Counted from the first letter of the stretch, positions 1 through 9,284 are shown. The stretch: 39,133 bases of DNA from an uncultured Aquabacterium sp. (GCF_913773725.1 NZ_CAJYGK010000081.1:1-39133); one strand, 5' to 3'. Numbers and translations: made by a program. Notes: generated by a model not told the origin, from the sequence alone.

Positions 1-279
1 AATTTCTTCAGCAAGGTGGCGGTGGACGACGAAGGCCGCTTCCAGTTCGCACCCGGCCACGCCGCGGCTGGCGCCATGGTGGAACTGCGCTTCGACATGG
101 ACACGTTGATTGCGATCTCCACCGCCCCCCACCCGCTGGACCCTGCTGCCGAATACGCACCGAAGAAGGTCGGCCTGGCCGCCTGGAAGTCCGGCCCGGC
201 ACCCGCCGACGATGCCTGCCGCGCCTTCCGTCCGGAGTGCGCCCGCGCGCTGCACAACGCCGACCTGTACTACCTCTGA
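1..279 (+). CDS. DUF1989 urea carboxylase-associated protein, C-terminal part (putative carboxyguanidine deiminase subunit)
   Basis: The reading frame is open from base 1 and stops with TGA at 277-279, so only the last 92 residues are present and the start lies outside the window. The visible part begins with an Asn-Phe-Phe segment, followed by an E-L-R-F-x-M-D core and an H-P-L-D-P motif. These match the C-terminal half of the DUF1989 family, and the next gene repeats the same N-F-F and E-L-R-x-x-M-D pattern, so the two are paralogues. Known: this tandem pair (UAAP1 and UAAP2) accompanies urea/guanidine carboxylase and has been shown to form carboxyguanidine deiminase CgdAB, which gives allophanate plus ammonia. 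Which of the two is CgdA is not assigned here. The 15-base gap to the next gene indicates one operon. Confidence 0.82.
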   Translation, partial: NFFSKVAVDDEGRFQFAPGHAAAGAMVELRFDMDTLIAISTAPHPLDPAAEYAPKKVGLAAWKSGPAPADDACRAFRPECARALHNADLYYL

Positions 280-294
280 TCGGAGGATCACTTC

Positions 295-954
295 ATGAGC
301 GCCACCGCCATCCGCATCCACGAGAGCCTGCTCGACCCGGCCCGTGCCGTGGTCGACGACACCCTGCCCTCCGGTGAACCGTATCTCCTGACCATCCGTC
401 AGGGGCAGACCCTGCGCATCGTCGACCTTGAAGGCAACCAGGCCGTCGACGTGATCTTCTACAACGCGCAGGACCTGGCCGAGCACTACAGCGCCACCGA
501 CACCATGCTCGCGCAAGGTGGCATCTACCTGACCACGGGCTCGGTGCTGATGAGCAGCGAAGGCCGGCCCATGCTCACCATCGTGGCCGACACCTGCGGG
601 CGCCACGACACACTGGGCGGCGCCTGCGCGGCCGAGAGCAACACCGTGCGCTACGCGCTGCAGAAGAAGTACATGCACAGCTGCCGCGACAACTACCTGA
701 TTGCCTTGCAGCACGCCGACATCGGGCTGGGCAAGCGCGACCTGGTGCCCAACGTCAACTTCTTCATGAACGTGCCCGTCACCGCCGATGGCCAGCTGAC
801 CTTTGCCGACGGCGTGTCGGGACCAGGCAAGTACGTCGAGCTGCGCGCCGAGATGGACATCCTGATGCTCGTGTCCAACTGCCCGCAGCTCAACAACCCC
901 TGCAACGCCTACAACCCCACGCCGGCGCGCTTTCTGGTGTGGGACGCGGCATGA
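295..954 (+). CDS. DUF1989 urea carboxylase-associated protein (putative carboxyguanidine deiminase subunit)
   Basis: A complete 219-residue DUF1989 protein. The ATG at 295 follows a GGAGGAT-like ribosome site at about 282-288. Family features visible are the I-V-D-L-E-G-N-Q-A-V-D segment near residues 41-51, the Y-S-A-T-D-T segment near 64-69, and N-F-F-M-N-V and E-L-R-A-E-M-D near the C-terminal third. It is cytoplasmic, with no signal peptide. Known: UAAP1/UAAP2 pairs deaminate carboxyguanidine made by guanidine carboxylase, so despite the 'urea' label the role is probably guanidine nitrogen assimilation. Position supports this: it sits between its paralogue and the biotin carboxylase gene, with a guanidine-II-type RNA between it and the carboxylase. 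The substrate is inferred from family and context. Confidence 0.85.
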   Translation: MSATAIRIHESLLDPARAVVDDTLPSGEPYLLTIRQGQTLRIVDLEGNQAVDVIFYNAQDLAEHYSATDTMLAQGGIYLTTGSVLMSSEGRPMLTIVADTCGRHDTLGGACAAESNTVRYALQKKYMHSCRDNYLIALQHADIGLGKRDLVPNVNFFMNVPVTADGQLTFADGVSGPGKYVELRAEMDILMLVSNCPQLNNPCNAYNPTPARFLVWDAA

Positions 955-1018
955 AGCGCGTGCATCGCGCCCTTGTCATCTGAAGCACTGCGGCCTGCGC
1001 GTTGCCCCGCGCCCGGCC

Positions 1019-1068
1019 CCCGACGGGACGACCCGTCGGGCTCCTTCCTGAAGGCAGGACGACCTGCC
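1019..1068 (+). promoter_or_regulatory. Guanidine-II (mini-ykkC) riboswitch candidate
   Basis: Two perfect tandem hairpins lie on the + strand in the 134-base gap before the carboxylase gene. Hairpin 1 pairs 1019-1027 with 1032-1040 (9 bp) around the tetraloop ACGA. Hairpin 2 pairs 1053-1058 with 1063-1068 (6 bp) around the same ACGA loop. A 12-base linker containing CTCCTT separates them. Known: the guanidine-II riboswitch is exactly two small GC-rich hairpins with ACGR tetraloops joined by a short linker, and it lies upstream of guanidine export or carboxylase genes. The carboxylase ATG is 20 bases after hairpin 2, which suits translational control. On the opposite strand the loops would read TCGT, so the + orientation is the meaningful one. 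Confidence 0.85.
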
Positions 1069-1088
1069 CGACCTCGGACACCCCGACC

Positions 1089-4000
1089 ATGTCTGCCTCA
1101 GCCCCGCCCTCCGCGCCCCGCTTCGACACCGTGCTGATCGCCAACCGCGGCGCGATCGCCTGTCGCATCATCCGCACACTGCATGCCATGGGGCTCAAGG
1201 CCGTGGCCGTGTACTCGGAGGCCGACGCCGACGCGCGCCACGTGGCCCTGGCCGATGCCAGCGTCTGCATCGGGCCGGCGCCGGCCGCGCAAAGCTACCT
1301 GAACGCCGAACGCATCCTGGCGGCCGCCCGCGACACCGGCGCTGGCGCCATCCACCCTGGCTACGGCTTTCTGTCGGAGAACCCCGGCTTTGCCCAGGCC
1401 TGCGAAGACGCCGGCATCGCCTTCATCGGCCCGACACCCGATCAGATGCGGGCCTTCGGCCTGAAGCACACCGCCCGCACCCTGGCACAGCAACACGGCG
1501 TGCCACTGCTGCCCGGCAGCGAACTGCTGGACGACGCCGCGCACGCCCGGAGCGAAGCCGAGCGCATCGGCTACCCGGTGATGCTCAAGAGCACGGCCGG
1601 CGGTGGCGGCATCGGCATGCGGCTGGTGCGCGATGCCGCCGAGCTGGACGCGGCGTGGGAGGCGGTCGAGCGCCTGGCCCGCGCCAACTTCAAGGACGCG
1701 GGCCTCTTTCTCGAGAAGTTCGTCGAGCGCGCCCGCCACATCGAAGTGCAGCTGTTCGGCGATGGCCGGGGCCACGTCGTCGCGCTGGGTGAACGAGACT
1801 GCTCGGCGCAACGTCGCAACCAGAAGGTGGTGGAAGAAACCCCCGCGCCCGGCCTGGCTGACGACACCCGTTCGGCCTTGCTCGCCGCCGCCGTGCGACT
1901 GGGTCAGGCAGTGAGCTACCGCTCGGCCGGCACCGTGGAGTTCGTGCTGGACGCCGACACCGGCGCCTTCTACTTCCTCGAGGTCAACACCCGGCTGCAG
2001 GTGGAGCACGGCGTGACGGAGCAGGTCACCGGCGTCGACCTGGTCGAGTGGATGGTGAAGCTCGCACGAGGCGACGTCTGGCCCCTGCAGGCGCCCACAC
2101 CGCGCGGCGCGTCCATCCAGGTGCGCCTGTACGCCGAGGACCCGGCACGGGGCTTCCAGCCGAGCGCCGGCGTGCTGACGGAGGTGGCCTTTCCCGAAGG
2201 CGTGCGGGTGGATGGCTGGGTGGACGCGGGCACCGAGGTGCCGTCGCATTACGACCCGATGCTCGCCAAGCTCATCGTCACGGCCGACACGCGGGACGAG
2301 GCCGTTGCCCGGCTGCAGCAGGCCCTGGCCGCCACGCGGCTGTCCGGCATCGAGACCAACCTGCGCTACCTGCGCGCACTGACGGCGGCGCCGGTGTTCG
2401 TCGACGGGCGCGTCGTGACCCGCAGCCTGGGCGAGTTCGCCTGGCGTCCCCGCGCGCTCGAGGTGCTGGACGGCGGCGTGCAGACCACCGTGCAGGACTG
2501 GCCCGGCCGGATCGGCTACTGGGACATCGGTGTGCCGCCTTCCGGCCCGATGGACGACCTGCACCTGCGCCTGGCCAACCGGCTGGTGGGTAACCCCGAG
2601 GGTGCACCGGCGCTGGAATGCACGCTGGGCGGCCCGTCGCTCAAGGCGCACGCCGACCTGGTCGTGGCCCTGGCCGGCGCGCCGATGCCGGTCAAGCTCG
2701 ATGGCCAGCCGCTGTCTTTCGACGAGGCGTTTCACCGGCCTCTGCACCTGCGCGCCGGCAGCGTGCTCAAGCTCGGCACCGTGGCCGCAGATGAGGGTGG
2801 CGCGCGCACCTACCTCGCCGTGTCGGGGGGGCTGGATGTGCCTGACTACCTGGGCAGCGCCAGCACCTTCACGCTGGGCCAGTTCGGCGGCCACGCCGGC
2901 CGCACGCTGCGCACGGGCGACATGCTGCACGTGAACGGCGAACGTGCGCTCGACATGGCGCTTGCATCGACAAGCAGCCTGACCGCCGCGACCACGGCCC
3001 CGGCCCTGCCCCGCCACTGGGACATCGGCGTGCTCTACGGCCCTCACGGCGCCCCCGACTTCTTCACACCCGACGACATCGCCACGTTCTTCGGCACCGA
3101 CTACCAGGTGCACTACAACAGCAGCCGAACCGGCGTGCGCCTGATCGGCCCGAAGCCGCAGTGGGCGCGCACCGACGGAGGCGAAGCCGGCCTGCACCCT
3201 TCGAACATCCACGACAACGCCTACGCCATCGGCGCAATCGACTTCACCGGCGACATGCCCGTCATCCTCGGCCCGGACGGCCCCAGCCTCGGCGGCTTTG
3301 TGTGCCCGGCCGTGGTCGTGGCCGCCGAGCGCTGGAAGCTCGGCCAGCTCAAGGCCGGCGACACCGTGCGCTTCCATGCCCTGCATGCCGAGCAGGCAGC
3401 CACACTGCAAGCAGCGCAGGATGCGTTCCTGGCTGCGGTCGGACCGCTGGAACCGGCCTTCCCGGTCGATACCACGGCACCGGCACCTGCAGGCACGCAC
3501 GCCACCGCCAGCTTCGCCGCACTCCCCACTGGCGTCCCGGCCGCCGAGGTGGCTCACACACTGAGCCCCATCCTCCACCGGCGCGACGCCGCCAGGGGCC
3601 CGCGCGGCGACCGCCCTGCCCGCTGCATCCGCCAGGCGGGCGACCGCTACCTGCTCGTCGAGTTCGGCCCGCTGGTGCTCGACCTCGAACTGCGCATGCG
3701 CGTGCACGCGCTGATGCTGGCCCTGCAGCGCCAGCGTGATGCCGGTGAGCTCGCTGGCCTGATCGACATGACGCCGGGCATCCGCTCGCTGCAACTGCAC
3801 TTCGACCCGGCCCGCCTGACCCGCACCGCCCTGCTCGCGGCCATCGACGCGGCCGAAGACGGCCTGCCCCCCGTGGACGACCTGGAAGTGTCCAGTCGCA
3901 CCGTGTGGCTGCCCCTGTCGTGGGACGACAGTGCCACGCGCGAGGCCATCGACAAGTACATGCAGTCGGTCCGGCCCGACGCGCCCTGGTGCCCCAGCAA

Positions 4001-4856
4001 CATCGAGTTCATCCGCCGCATCAACGGGCTGGACAGCATCGAGCAGGTGCAGCGCACGGTGTTCGATGCGCGCTACCTCGTCATGGGCCTGGGCGACGTC
4101 TACCTGGGTGCCCCGGTGGCCACGCCGCTCGACCCTCGCCACCGCCTGGTCACCACCAAGTACAACCCGGCCCGCACCTGGACACCCGAGAACGCCGTGG
4201 GCATCGGCGGTGCCTACCTGTGCGTCTATGGCATGGAGGGGCCCGGCGGCTACCAGTTCGTCGGCCGCACCGTGCAGATGTGGAACCGCTGGCGCGACGC
4301 CCGCCAGGGCGCGGCCGACTTCGAACCCGGCAAGCCGTGGCTGCTGCGCTTCTTCGACCAGATCCGCTTCTATCCCGTCAGCGAGGCCGAACTGCAGCAG
4401 ATGCGGCGGGACTTCCCGGCTGGCCGCATGAAGCTGCGCATTGAAGAAGGCACCTTCAGCCTGGGCGCTTACCGGCGCTTCCTGCAGGACGAGGCCGAGT
4501 CGATCGCGGCGTTCCGCACCACCCAGCAACAGGCCTTCCACGACGAGCGGGAACGCTGGAAGGCTTCCGGTCAGGATGGCAGCCTGAGCGAGCCGGACAC
4601 CGCCCCTGCTGCGGCCGAGGACGCCTTGCCCGACGGCGCATCGGCGGTGGCCAGCCCGGTGCCGGGCAATGTGTGGAAGGTTTTGGTCCAGCCAGGGGAT
4701 ACCGTGACCGAGGGCCAGACCCTGGCGGTGGTCGAATCCATGAAGATGGAGTTCCCGGTGCCCGCCACGACGGATGGCACGGTGCTGTCCGTGCGCTGCC
4801 AGGAAGGCAGCGGTGTGACGTCAGGGCAGACGCTGGTGGTGCTGTCGGCCTCGTGA
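1089..4856 (+). CDS. uca: Biotin-dependent urea/guanidine carboxylase
   Basis: A 1255-residue single-chain carboxylase. The domains, in order, are: biotin carboxylase (N-terminal I-A-N-R-G motif; ATP-grasp glycine loop [11 protein letters not shown] at 167-177; [10 protein letters not shown] at 298-307), a KipA/KipI-like carboxyltransferase from about 460 to 1150, and a biotin carrier domain with E-S-M-K-M-E, biotinyl lysine K1219. The order matches urea carboxylase (EC 6.3.4.6), which feeds allophanate hydrolase. Because the upstream pair is DUF1989 and a guanidine-II riboswitch precedes it, guanidine is the more likely substrate. The frame is open further upstream to 1002, but that stretch contains the riboswitch, so the ATG at 1089 was chosen; its ribosome site is weak. 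No allophanate hydrolase gene follows: the next gene is on the other strand 30 bases away. Confidence 0.9.
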   Translation: MSASAPPSAPRFDTVLIANRGAIACRIIRTLHAMGLKAVAVYSEADADARHVALADASVCIGPAPAAQSYLNAERILAAARDTGAGAIHPGYGFLSENPGFAQACEDAGIAFIGPTPDQMRAFGLKHTARTLAQQHGVPLLPGSELLDDAAHARSEAERIGYPVMLKSTAGGGGIGMRLVRDAAELDAAWEAVERLARANFKDAGLFLEKFVERARHIEVQLFGDGRGHVVALGERDCSAQRRNQKVVEETPAPGLADDTRSALLAAAVRLGQAVSYRSAGTVEFVLDADTGAFYFLEVNTRLQVEHGVTEQVTGVDLVEWMVKLARGDVWPLQAPTPRGASIQVRLYAEDPARGFQPSAGVLTEVAFPEGVRVDGWVDAGTEVPSHYDPMLAKLIVTADTRDEAVARLQQALAATRLSGIETNLRYLRALTAAPVFVDGRVVTRSLGEFAWRPRALEVLDGGVQTTVQDWPGRIGYWDIGVPPSGPMDDLHLRLANRLVGNPEGAPALECTLGGPSLKAHADLVVALAGAPMPVKLDGQPLSFDEAFHRPLHLRAGSVLKLGTVAADEGGARTYLAVSGGLDVPDYLGSASTFTLGQFGGHAGRTLRTGDMLHVNGERALDMALASTSSLTAATTAPALPRHWDIGVLYGPHGAPDFFTPDDIATFFGTDYQVHYNSSRTGVRLIGPKPQWARTDGGEAGLHPSNIHDNAYAIGAIDFTGDMPVILGPDGPSLGGFVCPAVVVAAERWKLGQLKAGDTVRFHALHAEQAATLQAAQDAFLAAVGPLEPAFPVDTTAPAPAGTHATASFAALPTGVPAAEVAHTLSPILHRRDAARGPRGDRPARCIRQAGDRYLLVEFGPLVLDLELRMRVHALMLALQRQRDAGELAGLIDMTPGIRSLQLHFDPARLTRTALLAAIDAAEDGLPPVDDLEVSSRTVWLPLSWDDSATREAIDKYMQSVRPDAPWCPSNIEFIRRINGLDSIEQVQRTVFDARYLVMGLGDVYLGAPVATPLDPRHRLVTTKYNPARTWTPENAVGIGGAYLCVYGMEGPGGYQFVGRTVQMWNRWRDARQGAADFEPGKPWLLRFFDQIRFYPVSEAELQQMRRDFPAGRMKLRIEEGTFSLGAYRRFLQDEAESIAAFRTTQQQAFHDERERWKASGQDGSLSEPDTAPAAAEDALPDGASAVASPVPGNVWKVLVQPGDTVTEGQTLAVVESMKMEFPVPATTDGTVLSVRCQEGSGVTSGQTLVVLSAS

Positions 4857-4886
4857 TGCGTGGGGCGGCCCCGGCGCGGCGAGGGC

Positions 4887-5222
4887 TCAGCCCCTGAGCC
4901 GTCCGACGTAGCGCTGTTCAACCTTGCGGTCGCGTTCACGGCCAGCGTCGGCCTCCAGCATGCTGTCCGGCCAGGACGTCGCTGAGGGCTCGGGCGCCAC
5001 GGGGCGGACCACGCGAGGGCGCAAGGGCTGCATGGCCGCGTCCAGCTTGTCGGCCAGCGCCACCAGCTCTTCATCCCCGTCAGCCCGGCACAAGCGCACC
5101 ACTTCGGATGCATAGGCCAGGTTCTGGGCCATCCACTCGGTGTCCGTCACCCGGCCGGTCTTGCGGCGCAACAACACGTGGATGCGGGCGGCCAGGGCGA
5201 TGCGCGCACTGTCTTGACTCAT
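4887..5222 (-). CDS. Conserved hypothetical protein, about 111 residues
   Basis: A small cytoplasmic protein with no signal peptide or membrane segment. The ATG at 5222 is preferred over one seven codons upstream because a GGAG lies about eight bases before it. The N-terminal half looks helical and rich in Ala, Arg and Leu; the C-terminal 30 residues are charged and probably disordered. I do not recognise the family. It converges on the carboxylase gene (30-base gap) and is divergent from the hemerythrin-like gene. Support is the clean ribosome site and a codon bias like that of its neighbours. Confidence 0.55.
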   Translation of the reverse strand: MSQDSARIALAARIHVLLRRKTGRVTDTEWMAQNLAYASEVVRLCRADGDEELVALADKLDAAMQPLRPRVVRPVAPEPSATSWPDSMLEADAGRERDRKVEQRYVGRLRG

Positions 5223-5399
5223 GCAAACGAACTCCAACTGCACAACGGCCTGAAGGCAAGCAAGATGCAGACCGCCTCAGGGGTAACCCGGTTGTTGACC
5301 GATGTCACGCCTGCGCGCCCCGCGTGCGCCAGAATGGCGCGTCATCCCTTGCTCGGGCCGGCGCCGGCATCCTGCCGGGTGCAGGCCCGCACCGTCACC

Positions 5400-5924
5400 A
5401 TGCGCCCGCTGCTCCAGCCCCTCGCCCCCGAGATCGACGACCCCATGGCCCTGCTGGAGGCGTGCCACGACAAAGTGCGCCGCTTCGCGCGCCTGACCGA
5501 ACGCCTGATCGACCACGTGGCCCGCAAGGGATCCGATGCCGAGGCCCGCGAGGCGGCTGCTTCGGTATTGCGTTACTTCGATCTGGCCGCGCCGCTGCAC
5601 CATGACGACGAGGACGTCGATCTGTTTCCGGCACTGCAGACGCTGGCCGATCCGAACGTGAACGCCAGCATGGCTCGCCTTCAGGCCGAGCATGACGATC
5701 TGGGCGCGTTGTGGCAGGCGGGCCGCCCATGGCTCGAGGCCGTCCGGGATGGCTTGGCATCAGGGCCAGGCCCTGTGCCTGCCGCCCTGCGCGAGCTGAC
5801 CGTGCGTTACCCGGCGCACGCCGACGCCGAGGAGGCCGAAATCTACCCGGCCGCCACCCGGCTGACCGACGCCCAGCGCCGCGCCCTCAGTGCAGCGATG
5901 GTCGCCAGGCGGCACGTGGCCTGA
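5400..5924 (+). CDS. Hemerythrin HHE domain-containing protein
   Basis: A 174-residue, all-helical protein with the spaced His/Glu pattern of the hemerythrin-like cation-binding domain: H23 in A-C-H-D, H67-H68 followed by D-D-E-D, H98 in A-E-H-D, and H140 followed by E144. These residues would form a di-iron site. Roles in this family include oxygen, nitric oxide or iron handling; nothing here decides among them. The start at 5400 places the first His about 23 residues in, as is typical. An in-frame ATG at 5334 would add 22 residues with no obvious domain. The stop lies 11 bases from the stop of the convergent desuccinylase-family gene. Confidence 0.8.
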   Translation: MRPLLQPLAPEIDDPMALLEACHDKVRRFARLTERLIDHVARKGSDAEAREAAASVLRYFDLAAPLHHDDEDVDLFPALQTLADPNVNASMARLQAEHDDLGALWQAGRPWLEAVRDGLASGPGPVPAALRELTVRYPAHADAEEAEIYPAATRLTDAQRRALSAAMVARRHVA

Positions 5925-5935
5925 CCTGCGCGCGT

Positions 5936-6922
5936 TCAGCGCAGCCTGCGGGCGCTGCGACGCGCGAAGTAGAACCACTCCTGCCCCACGTCGGCCGCGG
6001 GGTTGGGAAACACCACCCAGCCGTCGTCGGGCGCGCTCAGCACCTGTCCGTCGTGCCGCCAACCGATCGGCTGGCCGGCCCGGACCGGATCGAAGCTGCG
6101 CCATGGTTCAGCGAACCTGTCGCCGGCATGCAATCGGTCCGTGACGGACACAATGCGCATCACCTCGGGCTCGGCCACGGGCGGCGCCAGGGGCACTTCG
6201 GCCATCCCGAACCACGCCAGCGTCTGCCGGATGGCGTGCAGGCCAACCACAGCGCCCTCAGGGTCGCCGTGCACGCCGCATTCCAGGGTCACCCCGTAGC
6301 CGCCCACCGAGCGCATGTACTCGGTGGTGCCCACCCCGTACTGCGGATCGAGCGCGACCGCCGGCACCGTGCTCCCGGCGCGGGCCTGCCGCTCCGACAC
6401 GCCGGCAGCATAGGTGTCCAGCCACCCCTCGACGAACCGGCGGGGCCCCAGGTGGGCGGCCCACGCGGCCTCCGCGTCGGCATGGGCAAAGGGCTCCAGC
6501 GGGCCGGTGTTGTTCTCCGGGCCCAGCATGGCGAACGGCTCGCCGGGCGTGTGGAAGGAGTGCAGATCGAGCAGCACATCGTGGGCCGCCAGCAAAGGGC
6601 ACAGAACGTTGGCAATGCAGTCCTCGAACTCGCGTGGGTCGGGCTCCGGCCGCAAACGGCGGTTGAGGTTGCGCTCGCCCTGACGCGTGCCTTGCCGGTA
6701 AGCCAGCGGATTGGTCACCGGCACCAGCGTCAGGCACCCGCGTGTCAATTGCAGACGCCCGCTGTCCAGCTCCGGCAGCAAGGCTTCGATGGCCTGCGTG
6801 CCGCACGTTTCATTGCCGTGCACGGCACCCAGCACGATGAGTTTCGGGCCGGCCTGCAGCCCGTGAAACTGGTGTACCCGCAACGCGCTGGGCACCCGGG
6901 TAACGTCATGGAGTTCAGCCAT
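5936..6922 (-). CDS. Succinylglutamate desuccinylase/aspartoacylase family zinc hydrolase
   Basis: A 328-residue M14-like metallo-deacylase. The zinc site is visible as H35-x-x-E38 in V-H-G-N-E-T and H121 in L-D-L-H-S. The N-L-N-R arginine segment near 85-88 and a glutamate in T-L-E-C-G match the substrate-binding and catalytic positions of the AstE/aspartoacylase group. The C-terminal 90 residues form the beta-rich domain typical of the longer members. The ATG at 6922 follows no strong ribosome site but fixes the conserved N-terminus. The exact N-acyl substrate cannot be read from sequence; no arginine-succinyltransferase pathway genes are nearby, so the AstE role itself is not supported. 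Confidence 0.82.
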   Translation of the reverse strand: MAELHDVTRVPSALRVHQFHGLQAGPKLIVLGAVHGNETCGTQAIEALLPELDSGRLQLTRGCLTLVPVTNPLAYRQGTRQGERNLNRRLRPEPDPREFEDCIANVLCPLLAAHDVLLDLHSFHTPGEPFAMLGPENNTGPLEPFAHADAEAAWAAHLGPRRFVEGWLDTYAAGVSERQARAGSTVPAVALDPQYGVGTTEYMRSVGGYGVTLECGVHGDPEGAVVGLHAIRQTLAWFGMAEVPLAPPVAEPEVMRIVSVTDRLHAGDRFAEPWRSFDPVRAGQPIGWRHDGQVLSAPDDGWVVFPNPAADVGQEWFYFARRSARRLR

Positions 6923-6989
6923 GCCTGCAGTGTCGCACGGGTGGCCTGCCTCACGGCAGACTGCCCCGTCTCCGAGCGGGGATGCGCGC

Positions 6990-7550
6990 TCAGAACTCGT
7001 TGGCCAGCCGCTTGTAGCCCTGCACGAGTTCGTTGTTCGTGCGCGCCACGTCCTCGGAGAACTCGGACGCCGCCACACTGACGCGAGGAATGTCCTCGAG
7101 CTTGGTGCTGGGGCCGATGCGCTCGGTGGACGGCACGTAGAAGCCGGCCGGCAGGTCAATGCCATCGACCACCGCGTTGTGCCGCACCACGCAGCCCGCG
7201 CCGATGCGGCAGTTGAACAGCACGCTGTTGAAGCCGATGAAGGCGCCGTCGCCGACCTCGCAGGGGCCGTGCACGATGGCGCGGTGTGCGATCGAGGTGC
7301 GCTCACCGATGGTCACGGCCGCGCCCGACTTCGAGTGGATCACCACGCCGTCCTGGATGTTGGAGTGGGCGCCGATGACGATCGGCTCCATCTCGCCGCT
7401 GCCGTCGACTTCGTCGGCGCGGATCACGGCGTAAGGCCCGATGAAGACGTTTTCATGGACGATGACCTTGCCGCACAGGATGGCCGTGTGGTCGACATAG
7501 GCCGACTCGTGCACCTGGGGCAGATCACCGGATGGGTTCTTGCGGAGCAT
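6990..7550 (-). CDS. Gamma-class carbonic anhydrase family protein (left-handed beta-helix)
   Basis: A 186-residue hexapeptide-repeat protein; the hexads run from about residue 15 to 140 (G-K-V, I-G-P, I-G-A, I-G-E-R and similar). The three zinc histidines of gamma-carbonic anhydrases are present as H72 (V-V-I-H-S), H89 (S-I-A-H-R) and H94 (I-V-H-G-P). A predicted helix closes the C-terminus. The reaction would be CO2 hydration to bicarbonate, although members lacking activity exist. The gene is divergent from a LysR-type regulator across a 96-base AT-rich gap, suggesting control by that regulator. Confidence 0.85.
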   Translation of the reverse strand: MLRKNPSGDLPQVHESAYVDHTAILCGKVIVHENVFIGPYAVIRADEVDGSGEMEPIVIGAHSNIQDGVVIHSKSGAAVTIGERTSIAHRAIVHGPCEVGDGAFIGFNSVLFNCRIGAGCVVRHNAVVDGIDLPAGFYVPSTERIGPSTKLEDIPRVSVAASEFSEDVARTNNELVQGYKRLANEF

Positions 7551-7646
7551 GAATGAATTGGATCTTCTGGACGAAACTTACAAGCATACGCAGGAGCTCC
7601 AATCAGATAAAGTGATCTTTTTCGATGGTTTGCATCCGATCAAAGA
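7551..7646. promoter_or_regulatory. Divergent promoter region, carbonic anhydrase / LysR regulator
   Basis: The 96 bases between the two divergent start codons are clearly AT-richer than the flanking genes. GATC words recur at 7614-7617 and about 7635-7638 within an A/T-rich setting. LysR-type regulators commonly bind such divergent gaps at T-N11-A sites, but no single well-formed dyad stands out and no strong sigma-70 promoter could be fixed. Confidence 0.4.
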
Positions 7647-8603
7647 ATGAATACCCTGCGACTGCCCCGCGCCAGCCTGCAGCAGCTCCGCAGCTTCGAG
7701 GCGGTGGCCCGCCTGGGCGGCATCGGCAAGGCCGCAGAGGCCCTGCACCTGGCCCAACCCACCGTGTCCACCCAACTCAAGGAGCTGGCGCAGGCCTTGA
7801 ACCTGCACCTGCTGGAGCCGGAAGGACGCGGCGTGCGGCTCACGCCGCATGGCGAGCTGCTGGCCGAGACCGTGCGGGACCTCTTCGCGCGCTGGCGCCG
7901 CTTCGAGGAAGACGCCCTGGCGATGCAGGGTTTGCAGAAGGGCCGACTGAAGCTGGCGGCCGTCACGACCACCGAGTACTTCATCCCTGACCTGCTCGGC
8001 CCCTTTGCGCGGCAGTACCCCGGGCTGCGCATCGACCTCGCCGTCGAAAACCGCGACGCCGTGATCCAGCATCTGGCACGCGGCGAGGTGGAGCTGGCGG
8101 TGATGATGCTGCCACCCGCCGACCTGGCGCTGGAACGCTGGCCCTTTCTGGAGAACCCCCTGGTGCTGATTGCACCGGCTGGCCACCCCCTGGCGCAGCG
8201 CAGCCGCCTGCGCTTGAATCAGGTCATCAAAGAGGCCCGCCTGACACGCGAACCCGGCTCCGGCACCCGGCAGGCCACGGACCAGTATCTGGCTGCGCAG
8301 GGGGTGAGTTGGCCCGCCCGGCTGGCGCTCGGCAGCAACGAGGCGATCAAGCATGCGGTCGCGGCCGGGCTGGGGCTGGCCATCCTGTCGCGTCACACGC
8401 TCGGCCCCGACCCGGCCACACAAGGCCTGGTCGAACTGAAGGTCTCAGGGCTGCCGATCCGGCGGATGTGGCACGTGGTGTGGCGCAGCGACCGCAGCCT
8501 GTCTCTGCCTGCGCGCACCTTTCTGTCGGCGCTGCGTCAGCAGTTCAGTCACAGCAAACCGAGTGGTCCGCCCGACGCCACCGCCGGTGTCACGCCGACA
8601 TGA
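7647..8603 (+). CDS. LysR-family transcriptional regulator (CbbR/CysB-like)
   Basis: A 318-residue LysR regulator. The N-terminal winged helix-turn-helix spans about residues 8-66 (F-E-A-V-A-R, then K-A-A-E-A-L-H-L-A-Q-P-T-V-S, the recognition helix). The periplasmic-binding-protein-like effector domain runs from about 95 to 300 and contains G-S-G-T-R, a segment frequent in CbbR-like members. It is divergent from the gamma-carbonic anhydrase gene, which makes that gene its likeliest target. The last 14 bases overlap the 3' end of the convergent glutathione S-transferase gene. The effector is unknown; a link to CO2 or central metabolites is inference from the neighbour and family resemblance. 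Confidence 0.88.
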   Translation: MNTLRLPRASLQQLRSFEAVARLGGIGKAAEALHLAQPTVSTQLKELAQALNLHLLEPEGRGVRLTPHGELLAETVRDLFARWRRFEEDALAMQGLQKGRLKLAAVTTTEYFIPDLLGPFARQYPGLRIDLAVENRDAVIQHLARGEVELAVMMLPPADLALERWPFLENPLVLIAPAGHPLAQRSRLRLNQVIKEARLTREPGSGTRQATDQYLAAQGVSWPARLALGSNEAIKHAVAAGLGLAILSRHTLGPDPATQGLVELKVSGLPIRRMWHVVWRSDRSLSLPARTFLSALRQQFSHSKPSGPPDATAGVTPT

Positions 8604-9273
8604 TGACCGGCCCGCCCTTCGCCACGGCCCGCTGATAGGCCGCACGGGCCTCGACCCGCGCCAGCCAGGCCCGCATGGCCGGTGCCGGCGCCGGGTTGCG
8701 CGACAGCAGGGCCGCCACCGCAAAGCTCATCTGGAAATCGGCCAGGCTGATCTGCTCACCGGCAAACCAGGGATGGCGGGAGAGATGGTCCTCGATGAAG
8801 GCGGACGCCGATGCCAGGTTGGGGTCGATCAACTTGGCCTGCACCTGCTGGCACAGCTGACGGGCGATGGGCCGCACGAAGAACGGCATCGGCTGGGTCG
8901 GGATGGTCATGAACACCAGCTTCATCACCAGCCAGTTCATCAGCGAACCCTCGGCATAGTGCATCCAGAAGCGGGCCTGATGGTGCGCTTCCGTGCCCCG
9001 AGCCGGCACGAGGCCGGCGAGCTCACCCTGAGCCCGATCGCCGTGGCTTTCGGCCAGGTACTCGAGGATGGCCCCGGATTCGGCCACGACCCGGTCGCCA
9101 TCGGTGATGACGGGCGATTTGCCCAGCGGATGCACGCGCTTGAGTTCGGCCGGCGCGAGCCGGGTACGAGGATCGCGCTTGTACAGCTTGATCTCATACG
9201 GCAGACCGAGCTCTTCGAGCAACCACAGCACGCGCTGCGAACGGGAGGTTTCGAGGTGGTGAACGATGATCAT
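8590..9273 (-). CDS. Glutathione S-transferase family protein
   Basis: A 227-residue GST. The N-terminal thioredoxin-like domain (1-80) has the S-R-S-Q-R-V-L-W-L-L-E-E-L segment, a cis-proline in K-S-P-V and the E-S-G-A-I glutathione-binding motif. The helical C-terminal domain has the L-A-D-F-Q N-capping motif. It would conjugate or reduce electrophilic compounds in the cytoplasm. It starts 11 bases after the NodT-type gene and so is probably the last gene of the macA-macB-nodT transcript. Its stop region overlaps the LysR gene tail. Confidence 0.87.
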   Translation of the reverse strand: MIIVHHLETSRSQRVLWLLEELGLPYEIKLYKRDPRTRLAPAELKRVHPLGKSPVITDGDRVVAESGAILEYLAESHGDRAQGELAGLVPARGTEAHHQARFWMHYAEGSLMNWLVMKLVFMTIPTQPMPFFVRPIARQLCQQVQAKLIDPNLASASAFIEDHLSRHPWFAGEQISLADFQMSFAVAALLSRNPAPAPAMRAWLARVEARAAYQRAVAKGGPVIMSA

Positions 9274-9284
9274 GGGCGCGAAGC

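Noticed and set aside
1098-4541. A 1147-codon open frame on the minus strand opposite the carboxylase gene
   Set aside because: It mirrors the carboxylase frame, as happens in GC-rich genes; it has no recognisable domain and is rich in Arg, Gly, Ala and His.
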